The notes under the pieces: model-generated | Databases searched by the model: none | Seen by the model: the letters and a program-made list of their open reading frames with translations, nothing else | Told to the model about the DNA's origin: nothing | Shown: positions 55,421 through 64,000 of the stretch, in pieces | How the letters are laid out: every line of letters starts with the position of its first letter | Numbering within the stretch: position 1 is the stretch's first letter | Position numbers and translations under genes: made by a program | NCBI RefSeq assembly: GCF_002944405.1 | Contig: NZ_CP024307.1 | Coordinates: 888,501 to 952,500, forward strand | Reading direction: 5' to 3' | Source of the DNA: Sinorhizobium fredii | GTDB taxonomy: Bacteria > Pseudomonadota > Alphaproteobacteria > Rhizobiales > Rhizobiaceae | DNA length: 64,000 nucleotides

Positions 55421-56482
55421 TCAGCGGCGCTCGGGCTGGTTGGGCAGGTGGGCCTCGGCGGCCTTCACGCTGATCGCACCGGTGACCGTTCCGTCGACGC
55501 CGGCGCCCGAGCCGCTCTCGGCCTCGGCGCGGCTGATGAGCAGGGGTTTTGCGAGCGGGACGGTGGCCGCGGCGCTCGCCGCCGGCGCCTTGCCAATCTT
55601 CGCGGAGGCGATGACGGTGACGATCGGCGGCTTCTCCGGGAGCAGCGCGCCCTGCGGCCACACCTTCTTCAACTCTGAAACGGTCATTGCGGCGACGTTG
55701 ACGTCGATGTCGTTGAGCGTCCCGGGCACGCGATAGGGGCAGCGCTTCTTTCCGCAATTATGCGACGACGAGAACTGCCACAGCGCATAGCGATCCCAGT
55801 TGCCCATCGGAAAGACGTCGCGAATGTCGGGCTTGTAGCGGGCATACCAGAGCGGCAGGCGGGAAAGCAGCCGATGCTGGGCGCGGTTGGCGGCGATCTG
55901 CTTCGCGGTGATGTGGTTGGTGTAGAGAATGGGGTATCGCCCGGTGCGGGCCTTGATATGGCCGGCAAAGATCGCGGCGTCCTCGAGTGACATGTAGTTC
56001 TCGGGATCGATACCCTCGAGGTCGAGAACCATCAATTCGTCCTCGCGCGGCGCCGCATAATCGAGGAAGTGGTTGGCCTGATCGACGGGATTGCCCGGGC
56101 GCGCCAGGTGATAGGCGCCCCAGAGCAGTCCATGGGAGCGGGCGATCATTCGGCGCGTCTGATAGAGCTCCCGGCTGACCGCATATTTTCGCCACATCGT
56201 CTTGCAATGGGCGACCGTGTCTCCGCCGTGATCGCCGGTGCAGCTGTAGCTTTCCGGAAGGCCGTCGGAGGCCTTCGCGATGAAGCCGGCGATGCGCTTG
56301 TCCTTCAGCATCGCTTCCCAGTCGATGCTGTTCAACTCGTAGGCGTCGACGATGATGGCGTTCTGCCGCGCTTTCCACGGTTCGACGTCTGCGGCGCGTG
56401 CGTTCGCCGCCGCAAAGGCCAGGCCTACCAAGGCCGCCAGGCGCAAGATCATCCCCGAGATCGAGATTCCCCGCTTTTCCAT
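55421..56482 (-). CDS. Exported GH25-family lysozyme
   Basis: 353 residues with a signal peptide (about 11-31) and a glycoside hydrolase family 25 domain (about 40-265): IIVDAYELNSIDWEAML, GFIAKASDGL, GAYHLARPG, the DxE pair in LMVLDLEGIDPENYM, YTNHITAKQI, and ALWQFSSSHNC. It cleaves peptidoglycan glycan chains. The C-terminal tail is Ala/Pro-rich and probably disordered. It could be a periplasmic cell-wall remodelling enzyme or a secreted effector. Confidence 0.87.
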   Translation of the reverse strand: MEKRGISISGMILRLAALVGLAFAAANARAADVEPWKARQNAIIVDAYELNSIDWEAMLKDKRIAGFIAKASDGLPESYSCTGDHGGDTVAHCKTMWRKYAVSRELYQTRRMIARSHGLLWGAYHLARPGNPVDQANHFLDYAAPREDELMVLDLEGIDPENYMSLEDAAIFAGHIKARTGRYPILYTNHITAKQIAANRAQHRLLSRLPLWYARYKPDIRDVFPMGNWDRYALWQFSSSHNCGKKRCPYRVPGTLNDIDVNVAAMTVSELKKVWPQGALLPEKPPIVTVIASAKIGKAPAASAAATVPLAKPLLISRAEAESGSGAGVDGTVTGAISVKAAEAHLPNQPERR

Positions 56483-56642
56483 TCTCTGAGATTGCCGACT
56501 TAGCGTTAAAGGGTCGTAAATCTCAGCCCCTCAGCCAATCTGCGCGAGAGCGCCGCTCCTGTACACTGACTCTTGGCGGTAAAGTGCGGCGGGACTCGGC
56601 TCTGGATTGTGGCGCGAAACGCGGCGTGTTGGTCGTATCCGG

Positions 56643-57598
56643 TCAAAGGATGCCGACGCGTTTGAGGATCAGCCATGCCAGGCCCATGGAGGCGGCGATG
56701 ATCAGCCCGGCATAGAGCGTGCCGCTGCCGTTGGCGAAGGGCAGGGCACCCGTGTTCATGCCGAAGAAGCCGGTGACGAGCGTCGGCGGCAGCAGGAAAG
56801 CGGTCATCAGCGAGAGAATGTAGAGGTGACGATTGGTCTCCGACGAAATCTTGCTGTCGATCTCCTCGTGCAGCAGCCTGGCGCGCTCCTGAAGCGCGAA
56901 CACGTCGCGATCGACCGCCTCCAGCCGATCGGATAGCCGTTCGGTGACGTCGATGAAGCCCGGCGGCACCTCGTCCTCATCGGACGCGCCGGCGCGTCGC
57001 AGCAGCGCGAGGATCGTTCTCAGATGCCGATGCAGCCGCACGACGGTTCGGCGCAAGGGCGCCAACCCCGGCTGCTGCCGGTGCCCCGCCTCGCCATAGA
57101 CCCGGTCCTCGATGACGTTCAGTTCCTCGGTCAATTCAAGCACCAGCGTGATCAGCGTCCGCTGGAACTCGGTGACGAGCATTTCGAAGAGATCGATCGG
57201 TCGGCCGCATTTGGCGCTCTTCTCGACCGCCGCCTTGACGCGGTCGATGCTTCTCAAAGGATGCAGGCGGCTGGTGATGATCATCCGGTCGCCGACGGCG
57301 AAGTGCAGCCAGCCGATCGTCTTCGTCATCGTGTCGAAGGTCCGTTCGAAGTCGACAAGCGTGCCATAGACGACGTCCTCGGCAACGGTGATCGCCGCTT
57401 GGGTGTCACGGTGCCGATGCGCTCGATCAGTGCCGGCGTGCGCGCATCGCTCAACGCCAGATGCAGCCAGACCCAGCCTTCGCCGCCTTGAAGGCTGCCG
57501 ACGGGTGAATCCGTCGCGATTCGCAGGCAACGGCTTTCTCCGGGCAGGAACCGGTAGGCCAGACGAGGCCGGGTATTTCGGGAGAAATCAGGTTCATC
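56643..57598 (-). pseudogene. ZntB/CorA-like cation transporter gene broken by frameshift or deletion
   Basis: From about 57395 to 56643 the frame encodes a normal CorA/ZntB C-terminal part (VAEDVVYGTLVDFERTFDTMTKTIGWLHF.. through GFFGMNTGALPFANGSG and two membrane helices). Upstream, the expected N-terminus (RPRLAYRFLPGESRCLRIA, then GWVWLHLALSDARTPALIERIG) is in another frame, from about 57598 to 57412. The frames switch near 57405-57412, and roughly 15-20 residues typical of the family seem missing at the join. No start codon is visible in the N-terminal frame. The ORF from an ATG at 57530 has a spurious Arg-rich beginning. I judge it non-functional; a sequence error plus unusual start is the alternative. 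Confidence 0.65.
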
Positions 57599-57692
57599 GG
57601 AGCGCCATGACCGTCGTTCGAAGTGGCTTCTATTCGCGCGCCATTACAGTTTTGTTACAGTCCATCGCCGGCCGCGGTGTCCAGAATTGACG

Positions 57693-57708
57693 TTGACGTT
57701 TACGTAAA
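57693..57708. promoter_or_regulatory. LiuR-type palindromic operator
   Basis: TTGACGTTTACGTAAA contains the perfect palindrome TTTACGTAAA and matches the known MerR-family LiuR site (TTTACGTTTACGTAAA) except for one base. It lies 69 bases before the acyl-CoA dehydrogenase gene, where it would control fatty-acid or branched-chain degradation genes. LiuR itself is not in the window. Confidence 0.6.
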
Positions 57709-57776
57709 AACTAATAGGGTGCGGCCGGTAGGAAGCCGAAGCGAACCTGCGCCTGCGGCCGCAAGGGAGGAGCACC

Positions 57777-59558
57777 ATGTACAAGGCACCGGTGGACGAG
57801 ATCGCATTCACCCTGAAGCACGTGGCCGGTATGGCCGATGCCCTGAGCGCGGGCGTCTTCGGCGAACTTGGCGAAGATCTCGTCGACGCGATCCTTTCGG
57901 AAGCCGGCCGCTTCGCCACCGACGAGGTGGCGCCGCTCGGCGAAGTGGGGGACCGTCAGGGATCGCGGCTTATCGACGGCGCGGTCAAGACGCCGGAAGG
58001 TTGGCGCAACCTCTACCATAAATGGATTCAAGGAGGCTGGAACGGCCTGACGGCGCCAGAGGTTTTCGGCGGCCAGGAACTGCCGCACATGCTGCATGTC
58101 GCCGCCATGGAGATGTGGAACAGCGGCTCCATGGCCTTCGCGCTTGGCCCGACCCTCACCATGGGCGCGATCGAGGCACTGGACAGGCACGGTTCCGATT
58201 TCCTGAAGGCGACCTTCCTGTCGAAGATGGTCTCCGGCGAGTGGATGGGGTCGATGAACCTGACCGAGCCGCACGCCGGCTCCGACCTCGGCGTGCTGAA
58301 GACCCGTGCCGAGCGCTGCGGCGACGGCAGCTACCGCATCTTCGGCCAGAAGATCTTCATCACCTGGGGCGAGCACGATTTCACCGACAACATCGTCCAT
58401 CTCGTGCTGGCGCGCCTGCCGGACGCGCCTGCGGGTACGAAGGGCATCTCGCTGTTTCTTGTGCCGAAGTTCCTCGTCAATGAGGACGGTTCGCTCGGCG
58501 CCCGCAACGATCTCTTCTGCCACTCGCTCGAACACAAGCTGGGCATCCATGGGTCGCCGACCTGCACGATGATCTATGGCGACGGCAAGTTCGGCGACGA
58601 GAAGGGCGCGATCGGCTATCTGGTCGGCGAGGAAAACCGCGGCCTTGCCTGCATGTTCACGATGATGAACAACGCCCGGCTTGCCGTCGGTATGCAGGGC
58701 GTGGCGATTGCCGAGGCAGCGACGCAAAAGGCCATCGCCTATGCCAAGGAACGCACCCAGGGCCGGGCGCCCGGCTGGAGCGGCCAAGGCATGAGCCCGA
58801 TCATCGAGCATCCGGATGTCGCCCGCACGCTCTTGACGATGAAGGCGCTGACGCAGGGCTCGCGCGCCATCGCCTGTGCCTGCGCGCACGCCGTCGACAT
58901 GGCGCATGCGAGCGAAGGCGAAGTGGCCCGCCAGTGGCAGGAGCGCTCGAGCCTCTTGACGCCGATCGCCAAGTCCTTCGCCACCGACGCCGGCGTTGAC
59001 GTCGCCTCCATGGGCATTCAGGTGCATGGCGGCATGGGATTCATCGAGGAAACCGGTGCGGCCCGCTATCTGCGCGACGCCCGCATTGCGCCGATCTACG
59101 AAGGCACCAACGGCATCCAGGCGATCGATCTCGTCACCCGCAAGCTGCCGCTTTCCGAAGGTAGCCAGGTGCGCGGCTTCATCGGCGAGCTCCGCGACGT
59201 CGCCCAGGCGGTGGCGGCTTCGAACAGGCAGGAGTTCGGCGAGACCGCAGCGCGCCTCGAGACGTCGATTGCCGATCTTGAAGAGGCAACCGACTGGCTA
59301 CTTGCAGCGCTCGGCGACGGACGAACCGCCGAAGCGCTTGCCGGCGCGACCGCCTATCAGCGCCTCTTCGGCCTCGTGCTGACGGGGGCCTATCTTGCCA
59401 AAGGCGGCCTGGCGGGCGCCGGTGACGGGAAAGAGGAGGCGCGCGTCGCCCTCTGCCGCTTCGCCGCGGAGAACCTGCTCGCCGAAACGGCGGCGCTCAA
59501 GGATCGTGTGGTCACTGGGGCGGAGAGCCTCGCCGCCGCCCGCTTCATTCTCGACTGA
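57777..59558 (+). CDS. Acyl-CoA dehydrogenase
   Basis: 593 residues: an N-terminal extension, the three-part acyl-CoA dehydrogenase fold (LGPTLTMGAIEALDRHGSDFLKATFLSKMVSGEWMGSMNLTEPHAGSDLG, QVHGGMGFIEETGAARYLRDARIAPIYEGTNGIQAIDLVTRK) and a C-terminal domain typical of the long FadE/DmdC-like enzymes. The catalytic Glu lies in IYEGTNGIQ. It oxidises an acyl-CoA with FAD. GGGAGGAG precedes the ATG. It forms a pair with the enoyl-CoA hydratase 21 bases downstream, behind a LiuR-type site. Confidence 0.92.
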   Translation: MYKAPVDEIAFTLKHVAGMADALSAGVFGELGEDLVDAILSEAGRFATDEVAPLGEVGDRQGSRLIDGAVKTPEGWRNLYHKWIQGGWNGLTAPEVFGGQELPHMLHVAAMEMWNSGSMAFALGPTLTMGAIEALDRHGSDFLKATFLSKMVSGEWMGSMNLTEPHAGSDLGVLKTRAERCGDGSYRIFGQKIFITWGEHDFTDNIVHLVLARLPDAPAGTKGISLFLVPKFLVNEDGSLGARNDLFCHSLEHKLGIHGSPTCTMIYGDGKFGDEKGAIGYLVGEENRGLACMFTMMNNARLAVGMQGVAIAEAATQKAIAYAKERTQGRAPGWSGQGMSPIIEHPDVARTLLTMKALTQGSRAIACACAHAVDMAHASEGEVARQWQERSSLLTPIAKSFATDAGVDVASMGIQVHGGMGFIEETGAARYLRDARIAPIYEGTNGIQAIDLVTRKLPLSEGSQVRGFIGELRDVAQAVAASNRQEFGETAARLETSIADLEEATDWLLAALGDGRTAEALAGATAYQRLFGLVLTGAYLAKGGLAGAGDGKEEARVALCRFAAENLLAETAALKDRVVTGAESLAAARFILD

Positions 59559-59579
59559 AGCAGAAACAGGAAAATCCTT

Positions 59580-60332
59580 ATGACCGATCATGTGCTTGTC
59601 GAACGTCCGGACGCCTATCCCGGCGTACAGGTGATCCGCTTCAACCGCCCGGATAAGAAGAACGCCATCACGCGCGACATGTACGCGAAGATGACAACCG
59701 CGCTGACGGTCGCCGGATCGGATCCCGCGATCCGCGCCACCGCGTTTCTCGGCACGCAAGGGTGCTTTTCAGCCGGCAACGACATGAATGATTTCATGGC
59801 TTTCGCCATGGGCGGCAGCATGGGAGGCGAAGTTCTCGACTTTCTCCGCGCCCTGGCGAGCGCGACGAAGCCGGTCGTTTCCGGAGTCGACGGCCTGGCG
59901 ATCGGCATCGGCACGACGATCCATCTCCATTGCGACCTGACGGTCGCCTCAGCCCGATCGGTGTTCAGGACGCCCTTCGTCGATCTGGCGCTCGTCCCGG
60001 AAGCCGCCTCGAGCCTGATCTCCCCGCGCATCATGGGCCACCAGCGAGCCTTCGCCCTGCTTGCCGCCGGCGAGCCGCTCGAAGCGGCCGCTGCCCTTCA
60101 GGCCGGATTGATTTGGAAGGTGGTCGACGAGATCGCCGTCGAGGAAGAAACGCTGTCGCTTGCAGGTCGTCTGACGAAGAAACCGCCCGAGGCGCTGCGC
60201 ATCGCCCGCGATCTGATCCGCGGCGACCGGAATGACGTCCTCGCACGGATCGACGAGGAAGCCGAGCACTTCGCCGCGCAATTGAAGAGTGCCGAGGCGC
60301 GCGCGGCATTCGAAGCCTTCATGCGGCGGTGA
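59580..60332 (+). CDS. Enoyl-CoA hydratase/isomerase family protein
   Basis: A 250-residue crotonase-fold enzyme with IRFNRPDKKNAITRDMYAKM, an oxyanion-hole region GCFSAGNDMNDF, and SGVDGLAIGIGTTIHLHCDLTVAS. The usual second catalytic Glu region reads VDLALVPEAASS. It hydrates or isomerises the product of the preceding acyl-CoA dehydrogenase in beta-oxidation; chain length is unknown. Confidence 0.9.
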   Translation: MTDHVLVERPDAYPGVQVIRFNRPDKKNAITRDMYAKMTTALTVAGSDPAIRATAFLGTQGCFSAGNDMNDFMAFAMGGSMGGEVLDFLRALASATKPVVSGVDGLAIGIGTTIHLHCDLTVASARSVFRTPFVDLALVPEAASSLISPRIMGHQRAFALLAAGEPLEAAAALQAGLIWKVVDEIAVEEETLSLAGRLTKKPPEALRIARDLIRGDRNDVLARIDEEAEHFAAQLKSAEARAAFEAFMRR

Positions 60333-60674
60333 GGTCCGAGCGCCCGAACTTGCTTCGCGGGAGATGTTGAACCGCTGCAGCAACTTCGTCATGCCACATC
60401 AATCGGTCTGCACCCGGCCTGTCGCGGACGACAGCCATCGGCTCGGTAATACTCCACATGGATGGAATGCCTAGAGGCAACTGCCCATATTTGGTGTTTA
60501 ATGGTGGAGTTACCGTATAGACGCATGTGATCAAGCACAGGTCTGCGAAACGACGACGGGTGTGCCCGGACTGCCCATTTGAACTTCGCCATATGGCGAG
60601 GCATCACCGGAATGCCGCCGTCGAGGAACGAGAAGGTATTGGCTGGGCGTGGATGGCCACCGCGGGGTAAACCC
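60333..60674. other. Intergenic region with nested inverted repeats
   Basis: 342 bases. ACTCCAC (60451-60457) and GTGGAGT (60504-60510) pair, extended outward by GGTA/TACC with a 2-base bulge, and enclose TGCCT-AG-AGGCA. CGCCATATGGCG lies further downstream, near 60588. No ORF with a credible start was found. Transcripts could fold strongly here. Confidence 0.4.
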
Positions 60675-61766
60675 ATGGAAAGACGGGACAAGGAAAGCGA
60701 CAAGGAACAGGAAAACCTTTCCCGGCTCGAACGGGCCGCGCAACAAACTGCTGATCCAAGAACCATGCAACAGAAGGCGAAGAAGCCCGAGGAAGAATTT
60801 CGCTTCAGCCTTCGCAAGGAAGACATCTGGTGGACGGTAGGCTTCGCCGGCGCTGCCTTGCTGCTTTTTGGCATTCAAGTGCTGATCAACTGGCGCTTAG
60901 AATGGCTTGACGCGCCTATGCGCCTTCGCGTGCTGAATTACGTCAGGGGCGGCCTTCTCATTTTCACCATGCTGACCGCGGCGAAGGTCGTTGACGTCTT
61001 TCTCATTGGCCGAATTCCCAATCGTGTTGCGCGTTTCAATCTGAAACGTATTTTTCGATTGGTGGTCGTCGTCGCCATCGTATTCGTCGCCATTTCAGTT
61101 TTGTTTGTGAACTGGTACGGCGCGGTCGTTTCGCTGGGCCTGATTTCTCTGATTCTCGGTTTTGCGCTGCAAATGCCGATCTCCAGTTTCATCGCGTGGA
61201 TCTATATTCTGGCCAGGGCGCCTTATCGCGTCGGCGACCGAATTCGCATCGGCGATGCCCACGGCGATGTCATCGATGTCAGCTATCTCGACACGACGTT
61301 ATGGGAATTCGGCGGCGAGTATCTTTGGACCGATCATCCGAGCGGACGCATTATCAAGTTTCCGAATTCCACCGTGTTTGACACACCGGTCTTCAACTAT
61401 TCCTGGCCGCTGTTTCCCTATGTCTGGAACGAAATCAAGTTCCAGCTCGCCTATGAAAGCGATCTGGAATTTGTGGCGCGAACCATGAGAGAGGTCGTGG
61501 AAGAGCAGATCGGCGACATCATGAGCCAGAAGGTGAAGGTCTATAAGCATATCCTGTCGGAAACGCCGGTGGACGAACTCGACGTGAAGGAGCATCCCGT
61601 GGTTCATTTTCGCGTCAGCGAAAACACCTGGCTGGAGGCCATCGTACGTTACCTGGTGCCGCCGAAGGAAGCGGGGCGTACCAAAACACGCTTGATCAAG
61701 GAAATGCTGGCACGAATGAATGCGAAACCTGATCGCGTGCTGTTTCCGAAGAGCAATTTGAGGTGA
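60675..61766 (+). CDS. MscS-family mechanosensitive channel
   Basis: 363 residues: charged N-terminal region (1-50), about four hydrophobic helices (55-205), and the MscS pore/beta domain (SLILGFALQMPISSFIAWIYILARAPYRVGDRIRIGDAHGDVIDVSYLDTTLWEFGG, RIIKFPNSTVFDTPVFNYSW) followed by a C-terminal alpha/beta part. It would open under membrane tension to release solutes. The ATG at 60675 is chosen since the extension from 60579 has no family similarity. Codon use and base composition look less GC-rich than the neighbours. Confidence 0.85.
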   Translation: MERRDKESDKEQENLSRLERAAQQTADPRTMQQKAKKPEEEFRFSLRKEDIWWTVGFAGAALLLFGIQVLINWRLEWLDAPMRLRVLNYVRGGLLIFTMLTAAKVVDVFLIGRIPNRVARFNLKRIFRLVVVVAIVFVAISVLFVNWYGAVVSLGLISLILGFALQMPISSFIAWIYILARAPYRVGDRIRIGDAHGDVIDVSYLDTTLWEFGGEYLWTDHPSGRIIKFPNSTVFDTPVFNYSWPLFPYVWNEIKFQLAYESDLEFVARTMREVVEEQIGDIMSQKVKVYKHILSETPVDELDVKEHPVVHFRVSENTWLEAIVRYLVPPKEAGRTKTRLIKEMLARMNAKPDRVLFPKSNLR

Positions 61767-61820
61767 GCCTCCTCACGCCACGAGTCGCATCTGGCCGGAT
61801 GAACAGCGGCCCATAAGAGA

Positions 61821-63068
61821 TCACTTCTCCAGAGTCGCAACCGTTTCGACATGCGCCGACCAGAGGAATTGGTCGATGGGGGTCACCGATGTAATGCGGT
61901 AGCCGGCGGCAACGAGGATCGAGAGATCCCGCGCAAGCGTCACCGGGTTGCAGGAGACCGCGGCGATTTTCTTCACGCCCGAGCGGGCGAGTTCGTGGCA
62001 TTGCGCCTCGCCGCCGGCCCGGGGCGGGTCGAAGACGACGGCGTCGAAGACCTTCAGTTCCTGCGCCATCATCGGCCGGCGGAAAAGGTCGCGCTTCTCG
62101 ACCGTCACCGGCTTCAGCCCTTGTGTGTTGCGTGCGGCGAAGTCGAGCGCCTTCAGCGCCTTGTCCTCACCCTCGACGGCATGCACTCGGCTGGTCCGGG
62201 CGATCCGAAGCGCAAAGGTGCCGATGCCGGCGAAGAGATCGGCCACGCGCTTCGCCTTGCCGACATGCCCGAGCACGAGCTTCGCCATCGCCTCCTCCGC
62301 CGGCCGTGTGGCCTGGGTGAAGGCGCCGGGCGGCGGCGAAACCGATACGCCGCCGAAATCGATCAGTGGCTTGACCGGTTCGATGATGATCTCGCCGTTC
62401 AGGCTGACGCGCGCGATGCCCCGCTCGCCGAGAACGGCTTCCACGGTCGAACGTCGCTGACGGTCGCCGAGCTTGATGTCTTCGAAGGCGAGGTCGAGGC
62501 CGGTATCGGTCTCGAGCACGGTGATCCGGAACGGTTCGGTGCTCGACGCCATAGCCGCCGCGATCTTGCGGATGGTCGCGAGCCGCGAGACGATGCCCGG
62601 GCTGGTGATGGGACATTCGCCGATCGCGACGATATGATGGCTTTGCGCCTGGTTGAAGCCGAGCAGCAGTTCCTTTTCGGTCCGCCGGGCCGTGAACACG
62701 GCGCGCCGGCGCTCGCCGGGCCGGGCGACGATCAATGGAGCGACCTCGGGCGTCAGGCCTTTCGACTTCAAGGCGTCGATGACGAGATTGCGCTTGAAGG
62801 CGTGGTAGAGCGGGTCGGAGGCGTGCTGCAGGGTGCAGCCGCCGCAGGTGCCGTTGATGCCGTCCGGGCCGAAATGCCGACACTTCGGTTCGGTCCGCTC
62901 CGGGGAAGCCTCTTTCAGCGAAATCAGCGTGCCATGTGCCTTGTTGACGGCCAGCGCGACGGTTTCGCCGGGCAGGGTGAAGGGCGCGTAGACGGGGCCC
63001 GCTTCGGTCTGCGCAATGCCGTCGCCCTGGGCCCCGAGACGGCTGATGGTGACGATCTCTGTGCTCAT
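61821..63068 (-). CDS. TrmA/RlmD-family RNA (uracil-C5) methyltransferase
   Basis: A 415-residue class I SAM-dependent RNA methyltransferase. Cys ligands for a [4Fe-4S] cluster are in CRHFGPDGINGTCGGCTLQH and a later CPI; the SAM motif is VADLFAGIGTFALRIA, then FDPPRAGGEAQC, and the catalytic Cys is in VSCNPVTLARD. A TRAM-type N-terminus precedes. It methylates uracil in rRNA (RlmD/RumA type) or tRNA. Its start overlaps the tlyA stop by 4 bases (ATGA). Confidence 0.92.
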   Translation of the reverse strand: MSTEIVTISRLGAQGDGIAQTEAGPVYAPFTLPGETVALAVNKAHGTLISLKEASPERTEPKCRHFGPDGINGTCGGCTLQHASDPLYHAFKRNLVIDALKSKGLTPEVAPLIVARPGERRRAVFTARRTEKELLLGFNQAQSHHIVAIGECPITSPGIVSRLATIRKIAAAMASSTEPFRITVLETDTGLDLAFEDIKLGDRQRRSTVEAVLGERGIARVSLNGEIIIEPVKPLIDFGGVSVSPPPGAFTQATRPAEEAMAKLVLGHVGKAKRVADLFAGIGTFALRIARTSRVHAVEGEDKALKALDFAARNTQGLKPVTVEKRDLFRRPMMAQELKVFDAVVFDPPRAGGEAQCHELARSGVKKIAAVSCNPVTLARDLSILVAAGYRITSVTPIDQFLWSAHVETVATLEK

Positions 63069-63820
63069 CGCTTCAGCCCCGCAAGCAGAAACTCCCTGTT
63101 GCCGTCGCCGCCGGCAATGGGCGAGGGGACGAGGCCAAGGCTTTGCCAGCCCATGTCCTCCACGAGCCAGCGTTCGAGTTCGGCCGCCACGGCCGGGGCG
63201 CTCTCCGGGGCCTTGAGGAGCCCGGCCTTGCTGATTGCGTCGCGTCCGGCCTCGAATTGCGGCTTCACGAGCAGGATACAATTGGAGCCCGGCTCGGCCA
63301 AAGACAGCGCCGGCGGCAGTGCCAGCTTGATCGAAATGAATGAGACGTCGGAGACGACGAAGCCAATCGCCCGGTTACCGATGTCGTCCGCTGTCATCGC
63401 GCGGGCATTCAGCCCTTCGATATTGGTGACGCGCGGATCTTCCGCGATACGCGGGTGCATCTGCCCGTGGCCGACATCGACCGCTACCACATGCGCGGCG
63501 CCGTGCTTCAACAGCACCTCGGTAAAGCCGCCCGTCGAGGCGCCGACATCGAGGCAGGTCCGACCTGCCGGATCGAAGCCGAAATGGGCGAGCGCGGCAA
63601 CGAGCTTCAATGCGGCCCGGGAGACATAGGCCTGCGCCGGGTCATCGATGGTGATCGCTGCGTTTTCCGTAAAGGCGGCGGCGGGCTTGGTCACGGTGCG
63701 CCCGTCGACCTTGACGGTGCCGCGCTGGATCGCGTCCCGCGCGCGGGCGCGGCTGGCGACCAGGCCCTTGTTCAGGAGCAACTGGTCGAGGCGGAGGATG
63801 CTTTGCTTGCTATCGGACAT
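63065..63820 (-). CDS. tlyA: TlyA-family rRNA methyltransferase / hemolysin A
   Basis: 251 residues: an N-terminal S4 RNA-binding domain (about 8-65; LRLDQLLLNKGLVASRARARDAIQRGTVKVDGRTV) and an FtsJ-like SAM domain (about 70-240; CLDVGASTGGFTEVLLKHGAAHVVAVDVGHGQMH, FVVSDVSFISIKLALP, ILLVKPQFEAG). TlyA methylates ribosomal RNA 2'-O positions (C1409 in 16S and C1920 in 23S in mycobacteria). It is translationally coupled to the following RNA methyltransferase. Confidence 0.92.
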   Translation of the reverse strand: MSDSKQSILRLDQLLLNKGLVASRARARDAIQRGTVKVDGRTVTKPAAAFTENAAITIDDPAQAYVSRAALKLVAALAHFGFDPAGRTCLDVGASTGGFTEVLLKHGAAHVVAVDVGHGQMHPRIAEDPRVTNIEGLNARAMTADDIGNRAIGFVVSDVSFISIKLALPPALSLAEPGSNCILLVKPQFEAGRDAISKAGLLKAPESAPAVAAELERWLVEDMGWQSLGLVPSPIAGGDGNREFLLAGLKR

Positions 63821-63888
63821 GGGCCGTCATCGCCCGTCGAGAGGTATATTGCAAGCGTGTTCCGTTGAGCCGCGCGGTTCTAAGATTT

Positions 63889-64000
63889 CTAGCCGGCCGC
63901 GCCGAGATCCACCGACTGCTTCTGGCCGAGCGCCTTGAAAACGGTCGATACGATGCCGGCCCGGTCGAGGCCGGCCTGGGCATACATGGATTCGGGCTTT
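63889..64000 (-). CDS. dxs: 1-deoxy-D-xylulose-5-phosphate synthase, C-terminal end (partial)
   Basis: The last 36 residues of a gene running beyond the window edge: [20 protein letters not shown] followed by [16 protein letters not shown] and a stop at 63889. This C-terminus ([19 protein letters not shown]) matches Dxs of Rhizobiales, and tlyA is its usual downstream neighbour there. Dxs makes the first MEP-pathway intermediate, the same pathway as ispE at 22 kb. Only the end is visible. Confidence 0.75.
   Translation of the reverse strand, partial: KPESMYAQAGLDRAGIVSTVFKALGQKQSVDLGAAG

Noticed and set aside
57388..57690. Plus-strand 100-residue frame upstream of the acyl-CoA dehydrogenase
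   Set aside because: It is antisense to the broken ZntB-like N-terminus and has no independent support.
1..64000. tRNA, rRNA, CRISPR arrays, insertion sequences or prophage
   Set aside because: None was seen: no transposase or integrase frames, no regular spaced repeats and no tRNA-like cloverleaf in the gaps I read.

Overview
This 64-kb window reads as ordinary chromosome of a GC-rich alphaproteobacterium of the order Rhizobiales, most likely Sinorhizobium/Ensifer. The basis is the gene set and order: a split F0 ATP synthase operon with an extra b' subunit, a De Ley-Doudoroff galactose operon beside two orphan LuxR genes, and dxs/tlyA/RNA methyltransferase clustering. A sigma-70-type promoter matching CTTGAC-N17-CTATAT, an alphaproteobacterial LexA box (GTTC-N7-GTTC) and a palindromic intergenic repeat of the rhizobial type agree with this. 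The species is inferred from gene families; no search was run. No tRNA, rRNA, insertion sequence, prophage, integrase or CRISPR array was seen.

Layout. 1-7 kb: a PRC-barrel secreted protein and a five-gene minus-strand operon (SDR, dgoK, dgoA, SMP-30 lactonase, IlvD-type dehydratase) that can supply every step from galactose to pyruvate plus glyceraldehyde-3-phosphate, with a divergent IclR regulator. 7-18 kb: two tandem LuxR-family regulators, a candidate sigma-54 promoter with a structured RNA, mrp, a CorA-type channel, kup, a SleB-type cell wall hydrolase and atpI-B-E-b'-b. 18-28 kb: rnhB, a PA0069-type radical SAM gene and a glycosyltransferase sharing an intergenic LexA box, a TPR-ispE-moaB operon, a polyprenyl diphosphate synthase, a DUF2007 protein, a TrmN6-like methyltransferase and an S49 peptidase. 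28-37 kb: glyQ and glyS separated by a small secreted protein, LemA and a DUF2207 membrane protein; then AraC, cupin, LysE-type exporter and DUF523 genes. 37-46 kb: a secreted protein, purD, a PotD-like binding protein translationally coupled to a membrane GGDEF-EAL protein, a fosmidomycin-resistance-type MFS exporter with a divergent AraC regulator, ubiA, and a 34-residue small gene with its own ribosome binding site and terminator. 46-57 kb: DUF6101, a six-repeat DUF1217 protein, an FAD oxidase, a Sua5-type protein, a cobalamin riboswitch upstream of a Rieske oxygenase/reductase pair, and a GH25 lysozyme. 57-64 kb: a ZntB/CorA-like gene broken by a frameshift, an acyl-CoA dehydrogenase/enoyl-CoA hydratase pair behind a LiuR-type palindrome, an MscS channel, an RlmD-like methyltransferase overlapping tlyA, and the 3' end of dxs.

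The most interesting points are: (1) the PotD-like/GGDEF-EAL pair, which resembles the NspS-MbaA polyamine-sensing system of Vibrio cholerae; (2) a B12 riboswitch on a Rieske oxygenase pair; (3) a LexA box shared by an SplB-type radical SAM gene and a glycosyltransferase; (4) a sigma-54-like promoter before a strongly folded intergenic RNA; (5) the isolated 34-residue small gene.
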